DNA of 64,000 nucleotides, from NCBI RefSeq assembly GCF_008000995.1, contig NZ_CP042828.1, positions 3,896,882 to 3,960,881 of the forward strand, in the 5' to 3' direction. Within the stretch, counting starts at the first letter, position 1. Each line of letters opens with the position of its first letter. A program made the position numbers and the translations under genes. The stretch comes from Ruania zhangjianzhongii (GTDB taxonomy: Bacteria; Actinomycetota; Actinomycetes; Actinomycetales; Beutenbergiaceae). Shown one piece after another: positions 24,907 through 33,772 of this stretch. Below the pieces are notes generated by a model. That model ran no database searches, was not told the origin of the DNA, and was given only the letters and a program-made list of their open reading frames with translations.

Positions 24907-26184
24907 GTGAACACTGCGACCGGCCGAATCTATGTGGCACGCCTGGCTGGCACCGGGGTCTTCGACCCGCTCGGCGACCGGGTGGGGCGGGTGCACGATG
25001 TGGTGGTGCTGCTCCGGGTGCGTCAGCCACCCCGGGCGCTGGGCCTGGTGGTGGAGGTGCCGGGCCGACGGCGGGTGTTCCTGCCGCTGTCGCGAGTGAC
25101 CTCGATCGACTCCGGTGCGGTGATCACCACCGGGCTGATGAACATCCGACGGTTCTCCCAGCGGGCCGCCGAGACGCTAGTGCTCGGCGAACTGCTGGAC
25201 CGTGAGATCCGGCTGCGGGACGGCTCCGGCACCGTCACCATCCAGGACGTGGCCCTGGAGCAGCAGCGGAACCGGGACTGGCTGGTGACCCGGTTGTACG
25301 TGCGCCGCAGCACCGGCCGGGGCGGCTTGCTCCGCCGGGGTGAGCGGCTGACCATCGACGTGGACCAGGCGCTCGGGCTGGCGCCGACCACCGAGCAGCA
25401 GGGGGCCTCCGCACTGCTGGCCACGATGGCCGACCTGAAACCGGCTGACCTGGCCGATGTGCTGCACGATCTACCGCCACAGCGGCGGGTGGAGGTGGCC
25501 TCCGCACTGCGGGACGAGCGACTGGCGGACGTGCTCGAGGAGCTCGGCGAGGACGACCGGGTGATGATCGTGTCCTCGCTGACCACCCAGCGGGCCGCAC
25601 AGGTGCTGGACGAGATGCAGCCCGACGACGCCGCCGACCTGGTCTCCGAGCTCTCCACCCAGCAGGCCAGCGAGCTGCTCGCGCTGATGGAACCGGACGA
25701 GGCCGAGGATGTCCGCCGGCTGCTGGTCTACGACGAGCACACCGCCGGTGGGCTGATGACCACGGAGCCGATCATCCTGCCCCCGGAGGCCACGGTCGCC
25801 ACAGCGCTGGCCCACGCCCGCCGCCAGGACGTCACCCCGGCGCTCTCGGCGATGGTCTTCGTGGTCCGGCCGCCCCTGGAGACACCCACCGGGCGGCTAC
25901 TCGGTGTGGTGCACCTGCAGCGGATGCTGCGCGAGCCCCCGCACGAGGCGATCGGCACCCTGCTGGACCAGGACCTGGACCCGCTGGGCCCACACGACGT
26001 GCTCGGGAAGGTCACCCGGCTGCTAGCCACCTACAACCTGACCGCGCTTCCGGTCACCGATACGGAGCGCCGTCTGCTCGGCGCGGTGAGCGCGGACGAC
26101 GTGCTCGACCACCTGCTGCCCGAGGACTGGCGCGAAGCAGACGACGAGGTCACCGACCAGGCGATGGGAGCACAGCGTGTCTGA
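24907..26184 (+). CDS. MgtE N-domain and CBS-pair protein without channel domain
   Basis: A 425-residue soluble protein. Residues ~1-140 contain PRC-barrel-like segments, ~150-265 are MgtE intracellular N-domain helices (repeated LADVLEEL, AADLVSEL, ASELLALMEPDEAEDVRRLL), and ~270-415 are two CBS domains (GGLMTTEPIILPPEATV; VTDTERRLLGAVSADD). MgtE magnesium channels continue into five membrane helices, which are absent here, so this is a stand-alone regulatory module. The GTG lies six bases after TAGGCT (leaderless). Overlaps the next gene by eight bases. Confidence 0.85.
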   Translation: MNTATGRIYVARLAGTGVFDPLGDRVGRVHDVVVLLRVRQPPRALGLVVEVPGRRRVFLPLSRVTSIDSGAVITTGLMNIRRFSQRAAETLVLGELLDREIRLRDGSGTVTIQDVALEQQRNRDWLVTRLYVRRSTGRGGLLRRGERLTIDVDQALGLAPTTEQQGASALLATMADLKPADLADVLHDLPPQRRVEVASALRDERLADVLEELGEDDRVMIVSSLTTQRAAQVLDEMQPDDAADLVSELSTQQASELLALMEPDEAEDVRRLLVYDEHTAGGLMTTEPIILPPEATVATALAHARRQDVTPALSAMVFVVRPPLETPTGRLLGVVHLQRMLREPPHEAIGTLLDQDLDPLGPHDVLGKVTRLLATYNLTALPVTDTERRLLGAVSADDVLDHLLPEDWREADDEVTDQAMGAQRV

Positions 26185-26686
26185 CCGGCTCGACACCCCT
26201 CTGCGCAGCCGACGCCGCTGGCTGCCGAAGCGACCCCGGAACAAAGATGCCTTCGGCAAGATCGCCGAGGGGATCGCCCGATTCCTCGGCACGCCACGGT
26301 TCCTGCTGTACATGACGGCGTTCTGCGCTGCCTGGCTGGGCTGGAACACCCTCGCCCCGGAGGCGGCCCAGTTCGATCCACGGGCGCTGAACTTCACCCT
26401 GCTCACCTTGATGCTCTCGCTGCAGGCCTCCTACTCGGCGCCGCTGATCCTGCTCGCCCAGGACCGCCAGACCGACCGGGACCGGGTGGCCGCCGAGCAG
26501 GACCGGCAGCGGTCCGAACGCAACCTCGCCGACACCGAGTACCTGGCCCGGGAGGTGGCGGCGCTTCGGCTGGCGATCAGCGAGGTGGCCACCCGCGACT
26601 TCCTCCGCAGTGAGCTGCGCTCGCTGCTGGAGGAGCTCCAGGACGACCGCGAGGAGGAGAGGAGCTCAGCCGCGGACCCGGGGTAG
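26177..26686 (+). CDS. DUF1003 membrane protein
   Basis: A 169-residue protein with two membrane helices (about 42-60 and 70-92; FLLYMTAFCAAWLGWNTL and a second ending SAPLILLAQDRQ), the DUF1003 signature, and a long charged C-terminal coiled-coil-like helix (RDRVAAEQDRQRSERNL onward). Function unknown. It overlaps the CBS-domain gene by eight bases and is probably co-expressed; the same pair is adjacent in mycobacteria. Confidence 0.88.
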   Translation: MSDRLDTPLRSRRRWLPKRPRNKDAFGKIAEGIARFLGTPRFLLYMTAFCAAWLGWNTLAPEAAQFDPRALNFTLLTLMLSLQASYSAPLILLAQDRQTDRDRVAAEQDRQRSERNLADTEYLAREVAALRLAISEVATRDFLRSELRSLLEELQDDREEERSSAADPG

Positions 26687-26745
26687 GTGGGCGATCCCAC
26701 ACCTCGCCCGCTCCCCCGACCCCGCCCGCGGCTTAGACTCGGAGT

Positions 26746-27882
26746 ATGGCTGAGTTGATCGATCGTGTACACGAGGCACTGACCACAGTGCTGGACCCGG
26801 AGATCAGGCGGCCGATCACCGACCTGGACATGGTCCGCGGTGTGGAGGCCATCGATACCGGCGATGGCGCGCAGGTGACGGTCACCATCGCACTGACCAC
26901 CTCGGGATGTCCGCTGCGCGAGACCATCACCCGGGACGTCACGAACGCCGCTGAGTCCGTTGACGGCGTGACCGGCGCGTCCGTGACCATGACCGTGATG
27001 ACCGATGACGAACGCACCGCCCTGCGTACCAAGCTGCGCGGCGGCATGGCCGAGCCGGTGATCCCGTTCTCCCAGCCGGACAACCTCACCCGAGTCTTCG
27101 CTGTCGCCTCCGGTAAGGGTGGCGTGGGCAAGTCCAGCGTGACGGCGAACCTGGCGGCGTCGATGGCCGCCGACGGCCTGAAGGTCGGTGTCGTGGACGC
27201 GGACGTGTACGGCTTCTCCCTCCCCCGGATGCTCGGGGTTGAGCTGCCGCCGACCAAGGTGGACGACATGATCCTGCCGCCGGTGGCCGGGGACGTGAAG
27301 GTCATCTCGATCGGGATGTTCACCGACCCGGGCCGTGCGGTGGTCTGGCGTGGACCGATGCTGCACCGGGCGTTGCAGCAGTTCCTCGCCGACGTGTTCT
27401 GGGGTGACCTGGACGTGCTGTTGCTCGACCTGCCGCCGGGTACCGGAGACATCGCGATCTCCGTGGCGCAGCTGCTGCCGAACGCCGAGCTGCTGGTGGT
27501 CACCACACCGCAGCTGGCCGCCGCCGAGGTAGCCGAGCGGGCGGGCTCGATGGCCAAGGCCACCAACCAGCGGGTGGCCGGGGTGATCGAGAACATGTCC
27601 TGGCTGGAGCAGCCGGACGGCTCCCGGCTGGAGCTGTTCGGGTCCGGCGGCGGGCAGCGGGTGGCCGAGCAGCTCACCGAGGCGCTCGGCGCGGAGGTGC
27701 CGCTGCTCGGGCAGGTGCCGCTGGAGGTGGCGCTGCGGGAAGGCTCGGACTCCGGTCACCCGCTGGTGAGCACCGACTCCACTTCTGTGGCGGCCGAGGT
27801 GCTGCGCTCGGTGGCCGGTACCCTGGGGCACCGCTCCCGCGGCCTGGCCGGGCGCAAGCTGGCAATCTCGCCGGTGGGCTGA
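26746..27882 (+). CDS. mrp: Mrp/ApbC-type P-loop iron-sulfur carrier ATPase
   Basis: A 378-residue protein. Residues 1-95 form a DUF59/MIP18-like domain, followed by a ParA/MinD-type ATPase with the deviant Walker A GKGGVGKSS (about 125-133). DADVYGFSLPRMLG and LPPGTGDIAIS are also present. ApbC/NBP35 proteins insert or carry [Fe-S] clusters. The CxxC cluster site near the C-terminus of many homologues is absent here, as in other actinobacterial Mrp proteins. The ATG sits six bases after a TAGACT -10-like element, suggesting a leaderless mRNA. A hairpin repeat follows the stop. Confidence 0.92.
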   Translation: MAELIDRVHEALTTVLDPEIRRPITDLDMVRGVEAIDTGDGAQVTVTIALTTSGCPLRETITRDVTNAAESVDGVTGASVTMTVMTDDERTALRTKLRGGMAEPVIPFSQPDNLTRVFAVASGKGGVGKSSVTANLAASMAADGLKVGVVDADVYGFSLPRMLGVELPPTKVDDMILPPVAGDVKVISIGMFTDPGRAVVWRGPMLHRALQQFLADVFWGDLDVLLLDLPPGTGDIAISVAQLLPNAELLVVTTPQLAAAEVAERAGSMAKATNQRVAGVIENMSWLEQPDGSRLELFGSGGGQRVAEQLTEALGAEVPLLGQVPLEVALREGSDSGHPLVSTDSTSVAAEVLRSVAGTLGHRSRGLAGRKLAISPVG

Positions 27883-27903
27883 GCCGGGCGCAGGCCCAGG
27901 CAT

Positions 27904-27969
27904 CTGAGTACCTGCTGCACATCGGAGTACCGAACTTTCGGACCTCAGATGTGCATCCGGTCCTCAGAC
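27904..27969. repeat. 66-bp hairpin repeat, copy B
   Basis: It aligns without gaps to 19682-19747 with about ten differences. The centre CCGAACTTTCGG is identical; the stems around it have mismatches in the inner arms, and the outer arms CTGAGTACC and GGTCCTCAG pair with one mismatch. It lies between convergent mrp and tatB. Confidence 0.75.
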
Positions 27970-27982
27970 GTTCGCTGGCCGC

Positions 27983-28453
27983 TCAGGTGGCCTCGGAGTC
28001 GAACGGCGCACCGTCGGCGAGCGGGTCCACCACGTCCTCCGGCGCCGGGCTGTCGGTGGGGGCTGCGGCCGCCTTCGTGGTCGCGGCACCCGCTGCAGCG
28101 GTACCAGCGGTCGCAGCAGCCGTGCCTGCGGAGTTGGACGAGCCACCGCTCGAGCCCGACGAGCTGGACCGCGACTTCCGTGAGCTCGAGGAGCTACCGG
28201 TCGATGAGAGGTCCTCGGCCAAGGCGTCCCTGACGATCCGCCGTGGGTCGTACTGGCGCGGGTCCAGCTTGGTGAAGTCGAGATCCGCGGCCTCTGGTCC
28301 GAGCTCTTCTTTGATCGACTGGGTGGCACCGCGCGCCATATCCCGCAGCGTGCGCACGAGTCGAGCCAGCTGCTCGGCATACTGCGGTAGGCGCTGGGGC
28401 CCCACGATGACGGCGACCAGCACCAGCAGAATGACGATCTCACTGCCGTTCAC
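27983..28453 (-). CDS. tatB: Twin-arginine translocase subunit TatB
   Basis: A 156-residue protein with the Tat architecture: one N-terminal membrane helix (EIVILLVLVAVIV), a hinge GPQRLP, an amphipathic helix (QYAEQLARLVRTLRDMARG) and a long Ser/Ala-rich tail. TatB recognises twin-arginine signal peptides together with TatC; tatA and tatC are not in the window. Usual motif GPERLP reads GPQRLP here. Located beside htrA and the sigE module, as in other actinobacteria. A Tat substrate candidate in this window is the solute-binding lipoprotein (SRRRLLQ). Confidence 0.9.
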   Translation of the reverse strand: MNGSEIVILLVLVAVIVGPQRLPQYAEQLARLVRTLRDMARGATQSIKEELGPEAADLDFTKLDPRQYDPRRIVRDALAEDLSSTGSSSSSRKSRSSSSGSSGGSSNSAGTAAATAGTAAAGAATTKAAAAPTDSPAPEDVVDPLADGAPFDSEAT

Positions 28454-28492
28454 GCGCCCCAGCCTAATCTGCGCGGGGGCGTGCCCAGGACC

Positions 28493-29767
28493 TCACCGGC
28501 TCTCGGTCTCCCCCAGCGTTACCTGCAGGTCCGTGTCCTGATCGTCCTCACGCACCGTCAGAGTGACGACCTCGCCGGGGGCGCTGGCCCGGATTCGCAC
28601 GATCAGCTCGTCCGGACTGGTCACCGGATCACCGTCGATGGCCACGATCACGTCCCCGGGAGCAAGACCGGCCTGGTCTGCCGGTCCCCCGGGAGTGATC
28701 GCCGGAGCATCGGTGGCATCCTCCTCGGTGACCACCTGGACTCCCTCACCCCGGTAGGCGGTGTTCAGCAGGGCGCCGATCACCGGGTAGGTGGCCTGCC
28801 CGTTCTCGATCAGCTGCTCCGTGGTGCGGCGCACCTGACTGCTCGGGATCGCGAACCCCAGGCCGACACTGCCGCTCTGCCCCGAGGTGGCGGTGGTAGC
28901 GATCGCGGAGTTCACCCCGATCACCTCGCCGGCGGCATTCACCAGCGGTCCGCCCGAGTTGCCGGGGTTGATCGCGGCGTCGGTCTGGATCGCGTTGATG
29001 AACGTGGCGGTCTCCTCACCGGGAACACTCACCGGTCGGTTCAGCGCACTGACGATCCCGGAGGTGACCGTGCCCTCCAGCCCGAGCGGCGCTCCGATCG
29101 CCACCACCGGCTCACCTACCAGCAACCGGTCAGAGTCACCCAGGACCAGCGGCTGCAGATCGTCCCGGTCCACCTCGAGTACGGCGAGGTCGTAGTCCGT
29201 GCTCGCGCCGACGATCTCCGCTTCCTCCTCGCTGCCGTCGGAGAACACCACGGTGATCTCGCCGCCGCCTTGCCGGGCGGGGGCGATCACGTGCTGGTTG
29301 GTGACGATATAGCCGTCCTCGCGGAGCACGAACCCGCTACCGGTGCTGCCCTGGGCAACGTTCACTACCTCGATATAGACCGTGCTGGGCAGGACGTTCG
29401 CGGCGATCGCGGCCACCGACCCGTCCTCCAGATCTCCTCCGGCCGACCCACCGGTCCCCGGACTCACCTGCGAGCTGGGTAGCTCGGCGCTGCGCTCACC
29501 CAGCAGCGGCGGGCCGACCAGCACACCGAGGAGCAGCCCGACCAGCAGGCTGACCGCCATCAGCGGGACGGCCACAGCGAGCAGGATCTGCCGCCGTGGG
29601 CGGCGCTCCGGGGTGTTCCGGTACGACGGCGGTGCCTCCTGCCGTCCTGGCATCTCCTGCCGTCCTGGCATCTCCTGCCGCGCAGGCGGCACCGGAGGCT
29701 GTGGACCGGTCACCGGCTGGTAGGGCGGAACGAACGGTCCGTGACCGGGGCCCGTGGGGGTGCTCAA
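28493..29767 (-). CDS. HtrA/DegP-type membrane-anchored serine protease with PDZ domain
   Basis: A 424-residue protein. The Pro-rich cytosolic N-terminus contains repeated GRQEMP units, a membrane helix spans ~61-86, and the trypsin-like domain ~118-300 has catalytic His159 (TNQHV), Asp193 (DYDLAVL) and Ser271 (GNSGGP). A PDZ domain lies at ~320-420. It is expected to degrade or refold damaged envelope proteins. In mycobacteria the protein in this position acts with the SigE envelope-stress circuit. A TTG start is chosen because AGGAG lies seven bases upstream; it begins 21 bases after the anti-sigma gene. Confidence 0.9.
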   Translation of the reverse strand: MSTPTGPGHGPFVPPYQPVTGPQPPVPPARQEMPGRQEMPGRQEAPPSYRNTPERRPRRQILLAVAVPLMAVSLLVGLLLGVLVGPPLLGERSAELPSSQVSPGTGGSAGGDLEDGSVAAIAANVLPSTVYIEVVNVAQGSTGSGFVLREDGYIVTNQHVIAPARQGGGEITVVFSDGSEEEAEIVGASTDYDLAVLEVDRDDLQPLVLGDSDRLLVGEPVVAIGAPLGLEGTVTSGIVSALNRPVSVPGEETATFINAIQTDAAINPGNSGGPLVNAAGEVIGVNSAIATTATSGQSGSVGLGFAIPSSQVRRTTEQLIENGQATYPVIGALLNTAYRGEGVQVVTEEDATDAPAITPGGPADQAGLAPGDVIVAIDGDPVTSPDELIVRIRASAPGEVVTLTVREDDQDTDLQVTLGETESR

Positions 29768-29788
29768 CTGCGTGCTCCTCTGCGTCGC

Positions 29789-30685
29789 TCAGCCGCTACC
29801 GAGCAGCACATGCACACCCTGGGCGAGGCGGTCCACCACACCGTCCTCGGTGCCCGCGGGCATCCGGGCGAGCAGCTCGTGCGCCGCTGCGGGATCAGCG
29901 CCGGAGGAGACGGCCACCACCGAGTCCCCGCACTGGGCCACCCACCAGTGGTCGGCCACCTGGAACACCTCGTGTCCGCCGACCAGCACCGGCTCCAGCG
30001 GTGCTGTCGTGTCAGCATCCAGCATCCCGCGGGCTTCCATCACCTGCACAGTGCCGCGCGACCCGGCCAGGTCGATCTGCAGGATCTGCGTGCCGGCCTC
30101 GGCGTCCCCGGTGACCAGGACATCCTGCACGGACATCCCGTGCGGCAGGTCCGCGGGTGCGGACCAGCCGCTGCTGTTCATCCAGTCCAGCACCGTGGCA
30201 GAGAGGCCGTCGCTGCCGCTGGTGACTGGGGTGATCGCCGCACTCGGAACGGCGGCAGAGCGGCTGTCCGTACCTCGGTCCGGCGCCACCAGCGGGGTGA
30301 GGTCGTCCACCTCACGCTGCTGTCCACCGAGCACGAACAGCGCGGCGGTGAACACTCCCACCGAGGCGACCGCTCCAGAGACCACCCGAAGCCGGGCGCC
30401 ACGGCCGCTCCGCGGCGACCCGTCGGATCCCTCGGTCGCGGCACCGGCCGACAGCGGGCCCGAGGTCTGACCGGGCAGGTTCATCGCGAGCAGCTTGCGG
30501 GTGAGGTCGGCACTGGCGTGCACCTCGTCAGCGGACCGGGCGGCAGCCTCGCGCAACGCCCGTTCGGCCTGCACCTGGGCACGGCAGCCGGCGCAGCAGA
30601 CCAGGTGGGCGTAGGCACGCTCGGCCTTGGCCGGCGCCAGATGACCGTCCACCAACGAGGAGACCAGGGGTCCGAGGTGACTCAC
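29789..30685 (-). CDS. rseA: Zinc-containing anti-sigma factor (RseA-like)
   Basis: A 298-residue protein whose first ~45 residues form the cytosolic anti-sigma domain with the ZAS zinc motif HLVCCAGC (HxxxCxxC). A single membrane helix lies around residue 110-130 ([19 protein letters not shown]), and the C-terminal ~165 residues are a MucB/RseB-like extracytoplasmic domain. The GTG start overlaps the sigma-factor stop (GTGA), giving equimolar coupled synthesis. It should hold the sigma factor at the membrane until stress. HtrA follows directly. Confidence 0.88.
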   Translation of the reverse strand: MSHLGPLVSSLVDGHLAPAKAERAYAHLVCCAGCRAQVQAERALREAAARSADEVHASADLTRKLLAMNLPGQTSGPLSAGAATEGSDGSPRSGRGARLRVVSGAVASVGVFTAALFVLGGQQREVDDLTPLVAPDRGTDSRSAAVPSAAITPVTSGSDGLSATVLDWMNSSGWSAPADLPHGMSVQDVLVTGDAEAGTQILQIDLAGSRGTVQVMEARGMLDADTTAPLEPVLVGGHEVFQVADHWWVAQCGDSVVAVSSGADPAAAHELLARMPAGTEDGVVDRLAQGVHVLLGSG

Positions 30686-31302
30686 CCGGCGACCTCCGTG
30701 ACCACGTGCGGGCTGCGGTGCGCCAGCGTGCTGCGCAGCTGCGCCCGTCCCCGGTGGATCCGGGAGCGCACCGTGCCCATCGAGATGCCGAGCACCTCGG
30801 CGATCTCCTCGTAGGAGAGCCCCTCGATGTCGCAGAGCACGACGGCGGCCCGGTACTGGGGCTTGAGCCCGTCCAGCGCCTCCTGGATGTCCCGGTCGAG
30901 GTTGTCGTGCTCGTACCGGCGTTCCGGTGAGCCCGAGTCGGTGGTGGCGGCGATCCGCTCGACCGCCGGACCGAGTGCGTCGAAGCGGATCCGCTTCTTC
31001 CGGCGCTGTCCATCGAGGAAGAGGTTGGTGGTGATCCGGTGCAGCCACCCGGCAAACGTTCCCGGCCGGTAGGAGTGCAGCGAGCGGAACACCCGCACGA
31101 ACACCTCTTGGGTCAGGTCTTCCGCATCTGCCCGGTTCCCGGTGAGCCGGTAGGCCAGCCGGTAGACCCGGTCGGTGTGCTCCCGAACGATCTCCTCCCA
31201 GCTGGGCGCCACCCACTCCTCGTCGGCCACGGCCTGCTCCCCTGCCGAGCGTTCGTCGGCGGGCAGATCGGCGGGCGGTGGGAACACAGCGGGGCTAGTC
31301 AT
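30682..31302 (-). CDS. sigE: ECF sigma factor SigE
   Basis: A 206-residue ECF sigma factor with region 2 ([25 protein letters not shown]...[11 protein letters not shown]) and region 4 ([27 protein letters not shown]...[10 protein letters not shown]). Gene order sigma-antisigma-htrA-tatB with the divergent O-methyltransferase is the SigE locus of actinobacteria, which controls the envelope-stress response. The ATG has TAGGAG at a good distance. I did not find a convincing GGAAC-type autoregulatory promoter in the 164-base divergent gap. Confidence 0.92.
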   Translation of the reverse strand: MTSPAVFPPPADLPADERSAGEQAVADEEWVAPSWEEIVREHTDRVYRLAYRLTGNRADAEDLTQEVFVRVFRSLHSYRPGTFAGWLHRITTNLFLDGQRRKKRIRFDALGPAVERIAATTDSGSPERRYEHDNLDRDIQEALDGLKPQYRAAVVLCDIEGLSYEEIAEVLGISMGTVRSRIHRGRAQLRSTLAHRSPHVVTEVAG

Positions 31303-31466
31303 CAGACTCCTATGCTAATCGGCTTGGCTGGGAACTTCCTGAGAGCCGCACTGGCTCCGGTCTCCCCGCCGGATTCGCGCTCGCGCTAGCATCGGAGCAC
31401 AGCAGCGGGGCACATCGCTGCCGATCACCAGTTTCTGCCGCCGACAAGCCCACCTGGAGGCCCACC

Positions 31467-32099
31467 ATCGTTGCCGACAAGGCCCTGAGCTGGGCATACA
31501 CCGAGGAGTTCCTCACCGAGTCCGAGCCGGCACGCACCGCCCGCGCTCGTGCCGAGGAGTTCGGTATCGACGCCGTCACCGTGGGAATCGGCGCCGCCCT
31601 GCGGATGATCGCTGCGGCGAGCAACGCCCGAGCGGTGGCCGAGGTCGGCACCGGGACCGGTGTCTCAGCACTGTGGCTGCTGGAGGGAATGGCCGAGGAC
31701 GGTGTGCTCACCACGATCGACGTGGAGGTCGAGCACCAGCGAGCCGCGAAGGAGGCGTTCGCCGCCGCCGGCATCCGCTCCACCCGCACCCGGACCATCT
31801 CCGGCCGCGGGCTGGACGTACTCCCCCGGCTGGCCGACTCCGCCTACGACCTGGTGTTCCTGGACGCCGAGCCGAGCGAGACCAGCGACTACGCCGAACA
31901 GGCCATCCGGATGCTGCGCTCCGGTGGCGTGCTGGCCGTCTCCGAGGCGCTCTGGCACGACCGGGTCGCCGACCCGGCCCGGCGCGACGAGCTCACCGTG
32001 GCCATGCGTGAGCTCGGCCGTACCGTACGGGAGAACGAGGACCTGATCCCGACGCTGCTCCCGGTCGGCGGCGGGCTGCTGATCGCCGTGCTGCGCTGA
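31467..32099 (+). CDS. Class I SAM-dependent O-methyltransferase, probable ATC start
   Basis: A 210-residue O-methyltransferase family 3 protein: N-terminal helical cap (DKALSWAYTEEFL), SAM motif I EVGTGTGVSALWLL, LTTIDVE and DLVFLDAEP. It matches the protein next to sigE in mycobacteria; substrate unknown. No ATG, GTG or TTG occurs in frame between roughly 31380 and 31581, where a GTG would delete 38 conserved residues. GGAGG at 31456-31460 stands six bases before an ATC at 31467, exactly where homologues start, so ATC initiation (or a base error) is inferred. CTG at about 31485 is a weaker option. Confidence 0.85.
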   Translation: MVADKALSWAYTEEFLTESEPARTARARAEEFGIDAVTVGIGAALRMIAAASNARAVAEVGTGTGVSALWLLEGMAEDGVLTTIDVEVEHQRAAKEAFAAAGIRSTRTRTISGRGLDVLPRLADSAYDLVFLDAEPSETSDYAEQAIRMLRSGGVLAVSEALWHDRVADPARRDELTVAMRELGRTVRENEDLIPTLLPVGGGLLIAVLR

Positions 32100-32118
32100 G
32101 CAACTCGCTGGCGCTGCG

Positions 32119-33570
32119 ATGGCGGAGGTCACTCCCTGGACGGTGTCGCTGCTGGTCGCCCATGTGCTGGTGATCTTCGTGACGGCGACGTCGGTGTCGG
32201 CGAACCGGAAGCCGTCCTCTGCGGTCGCCTGGCTGCTGGTGGTCCTGTTCATCCCGGCGTTGGGCGTGATCGCCTACCTGCTGATCGGCACGGCGAAGCT
32301 GCCGCAGGACCGGCGGGACAAGCAGCAGTTCGTCACCGAGCAGATCCTCGCGCGCACGCCCGGTGACCTGGACCAGCTCCTACACAGCTCGCCCTGGCCG
32401 GACTGGCTGCCCACCGTGGTGCAGCTGAACCGCACGCTGGGCTCGTTGCCGATGCTGCCGAACAACCGGGTGGAGCTGATCGGCGAGTACGACGAGATGA
32501 TCGCCGCCATCGCAGCTGACATCGACCGGGCGCGAGACTATGTGCACGTCGAGTTCTTCATCTTCACCCTCGACGAGACCACCCAGCCGTTCTTCGACTC
32601 GCTCGCTCGGGCCCGAGACCGCGGCGTCACCGTGCGGGTGCTGGTGGACCACCTGTCCGCGCTCACCTACCCGAACCGCCGAGGAACGGCCGACGCCCTG
32701 GCCCGCATGGGTGCGGAGCTGACGATGATGCTGCCGATCAGCCCGATCCGCTCCGGCCGACGCCTGGACCTGCGCAACCACCGCAAGCTGGTGGTCATCG
32801 ACGGCCGGATCGGCCACACCGGGTCGATGAACATGATCGCCGAGCACTACCACAAGAAGAAGGCACTACGCCGGGGCCTGCACTGGCACGAGCTGATGAT
32901 GCGGATGGAAGGTCCGGTGGTCCGCGAGCTGGACGCGGTGTTCGTCACCGACTGGTACTCCGAGACCGACGAGCTGCTGCCGTTGGACTACTCCGCGGTG
33001 CCGGCCACGGCAACCGAGCTACTCGATGCTCAGGTGCTGCCGAGCGGCCCGAGCTTCGACAACGACAACAACCTCAAGCTGTTCGCCGCAGCAATCCACA
33101 ATGCCCGCCGCCGGATCAGCATCACCAGCCCGTACTTCGTCCCGGACGACACGATCCAGAAGGCGATGGTGACCGCCGCCGCCCGCGGGCTGGAGGTGGA
33201 GCTGTTCGTCGCCGAGATCAGCGACCAGTTCATGGTGTACCACGCGCAGCGCTCCTACTACGAGGAGTTGCTCCGCGCCGGAGTGAAGATCTACCTGTAC
33301 CGGGCGCCGACCGTCCTGCACGCCAAACATCTGAGCATCGATGAGGACGTCGCCATCATCGGCACCAGCAACATGGATATTCGGTCGCTGAGCCTGCACA
33401 TGGAACTGATGGTGATGTTGGTCGGCGAGTCCGTCGTCACCGACCTGCGCGCCGTCCAGGACGACTACCGGTCGAACAGCCGCGAACTCACCTTGGCCGA
33501 GTGGCTCCAGCGCCCGCGCCGGGAGAGGTGGCTGGACAACCTGATGCGGCTGACCTCAGCATTGATGTGA
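32119..33570 (+). CDS. cls: Cardiolipin synthase
   Basis: A 483-residue phospholipase-D superfamily enzyme. Two N-terminal membrane helices (PLDc_N domain, residues ~6-58) precede two HKD motifs: NHRKLVVIDGR...GSMN around residue 220, and HAKHLSIDEDV...GTSNMD around 400. It condenses phosphatidylglycerols or PG with CDP-diacylglycerol to cardiolipin at the cytoplasmic membrane. It starts 19 bases after the O-methyltransferase. The 3' end faces the DUF3117 gene. Confidence 0.93.
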   Translation: MAEVTPWTVSLLVAHVLVIFVTATSVSANRKPSSAVAWLLVVLFIPALGVIAYLLIGTAKLPQDRRDKQQFVTEQILARTPGDLDQLLHSSPWPDWLPTVVQLNRTLGSLPMLPNNRVELIGEYDEMIAAIAADIDRARDYVHVEFFIFTLDETTQPFFDSLARARDRGVTVRVLVDHLSALTYPNRRGTADALARMGAELTMMLPISPIRSGRRLDLRNHRKLVVIDGRIGHTGSMNMIAEHYHKKKALRRGLHWHELMMRMEGPVVRELDAVFVTDWYSETDELLPLDYSAVPATATELLDAQVLPSGPSFDNDNNLKLFAAAIHNARRRISITSPYFVPDDTIQKAMVTAAARGLEVELFVAEISDQFMVYHAQRSYYEELLRAGVKIYLYRAPTVLHAKHLSIDEDVAIIGTSNMDIRSLSLHMELMVMLVGESVVTDLRAVQDDYRSNSRELTLAEWLQRPRRERWLDNLMRLTSALM

Positions 33571-33604
33571 GGCCAGCCGGCGCCGGTATCCGTCGGCGCG
33601 GTTG

Positions 33605-33772
33605 TCAGTCGGCGACGGCGCTGAGCGCGGTGCTCAGCTCGCTCGCCTCGGTCGGGTTCAGCTCAACAACCAGCCGGCCGCCGCCTTCGAGCGGCACGCG
33701 CATGATGATCCCACGGCCCTCCTTGGTGACCTCGAGCGGTCCGTCACCGGTCCTGGGCTTCATGGCGGCCAT
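33605..33772 (-). CDS. DUF3117 small conserved protein
   Basis: A 55-residue protein that starts MAAMKPRTGDGPLEVTKEGR and ends ALSAVAD. This sequence is strongly conserved among actinobacteria as DUF3117, probably a small beta-rich protein; no function is known. AGGGAG lies seven bases upstream of the ATG. A -10-like TAGAAT lies about 45 bases upstream, inside the preceding small ORF, suggesting its own transcript. Confidence 0.92.
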   Translation of the reverse strand: MAAMKPRTGDGPLEVTKEGRGIIMRVPLEGGGRLVVELNPTEASELSTALSAVAD

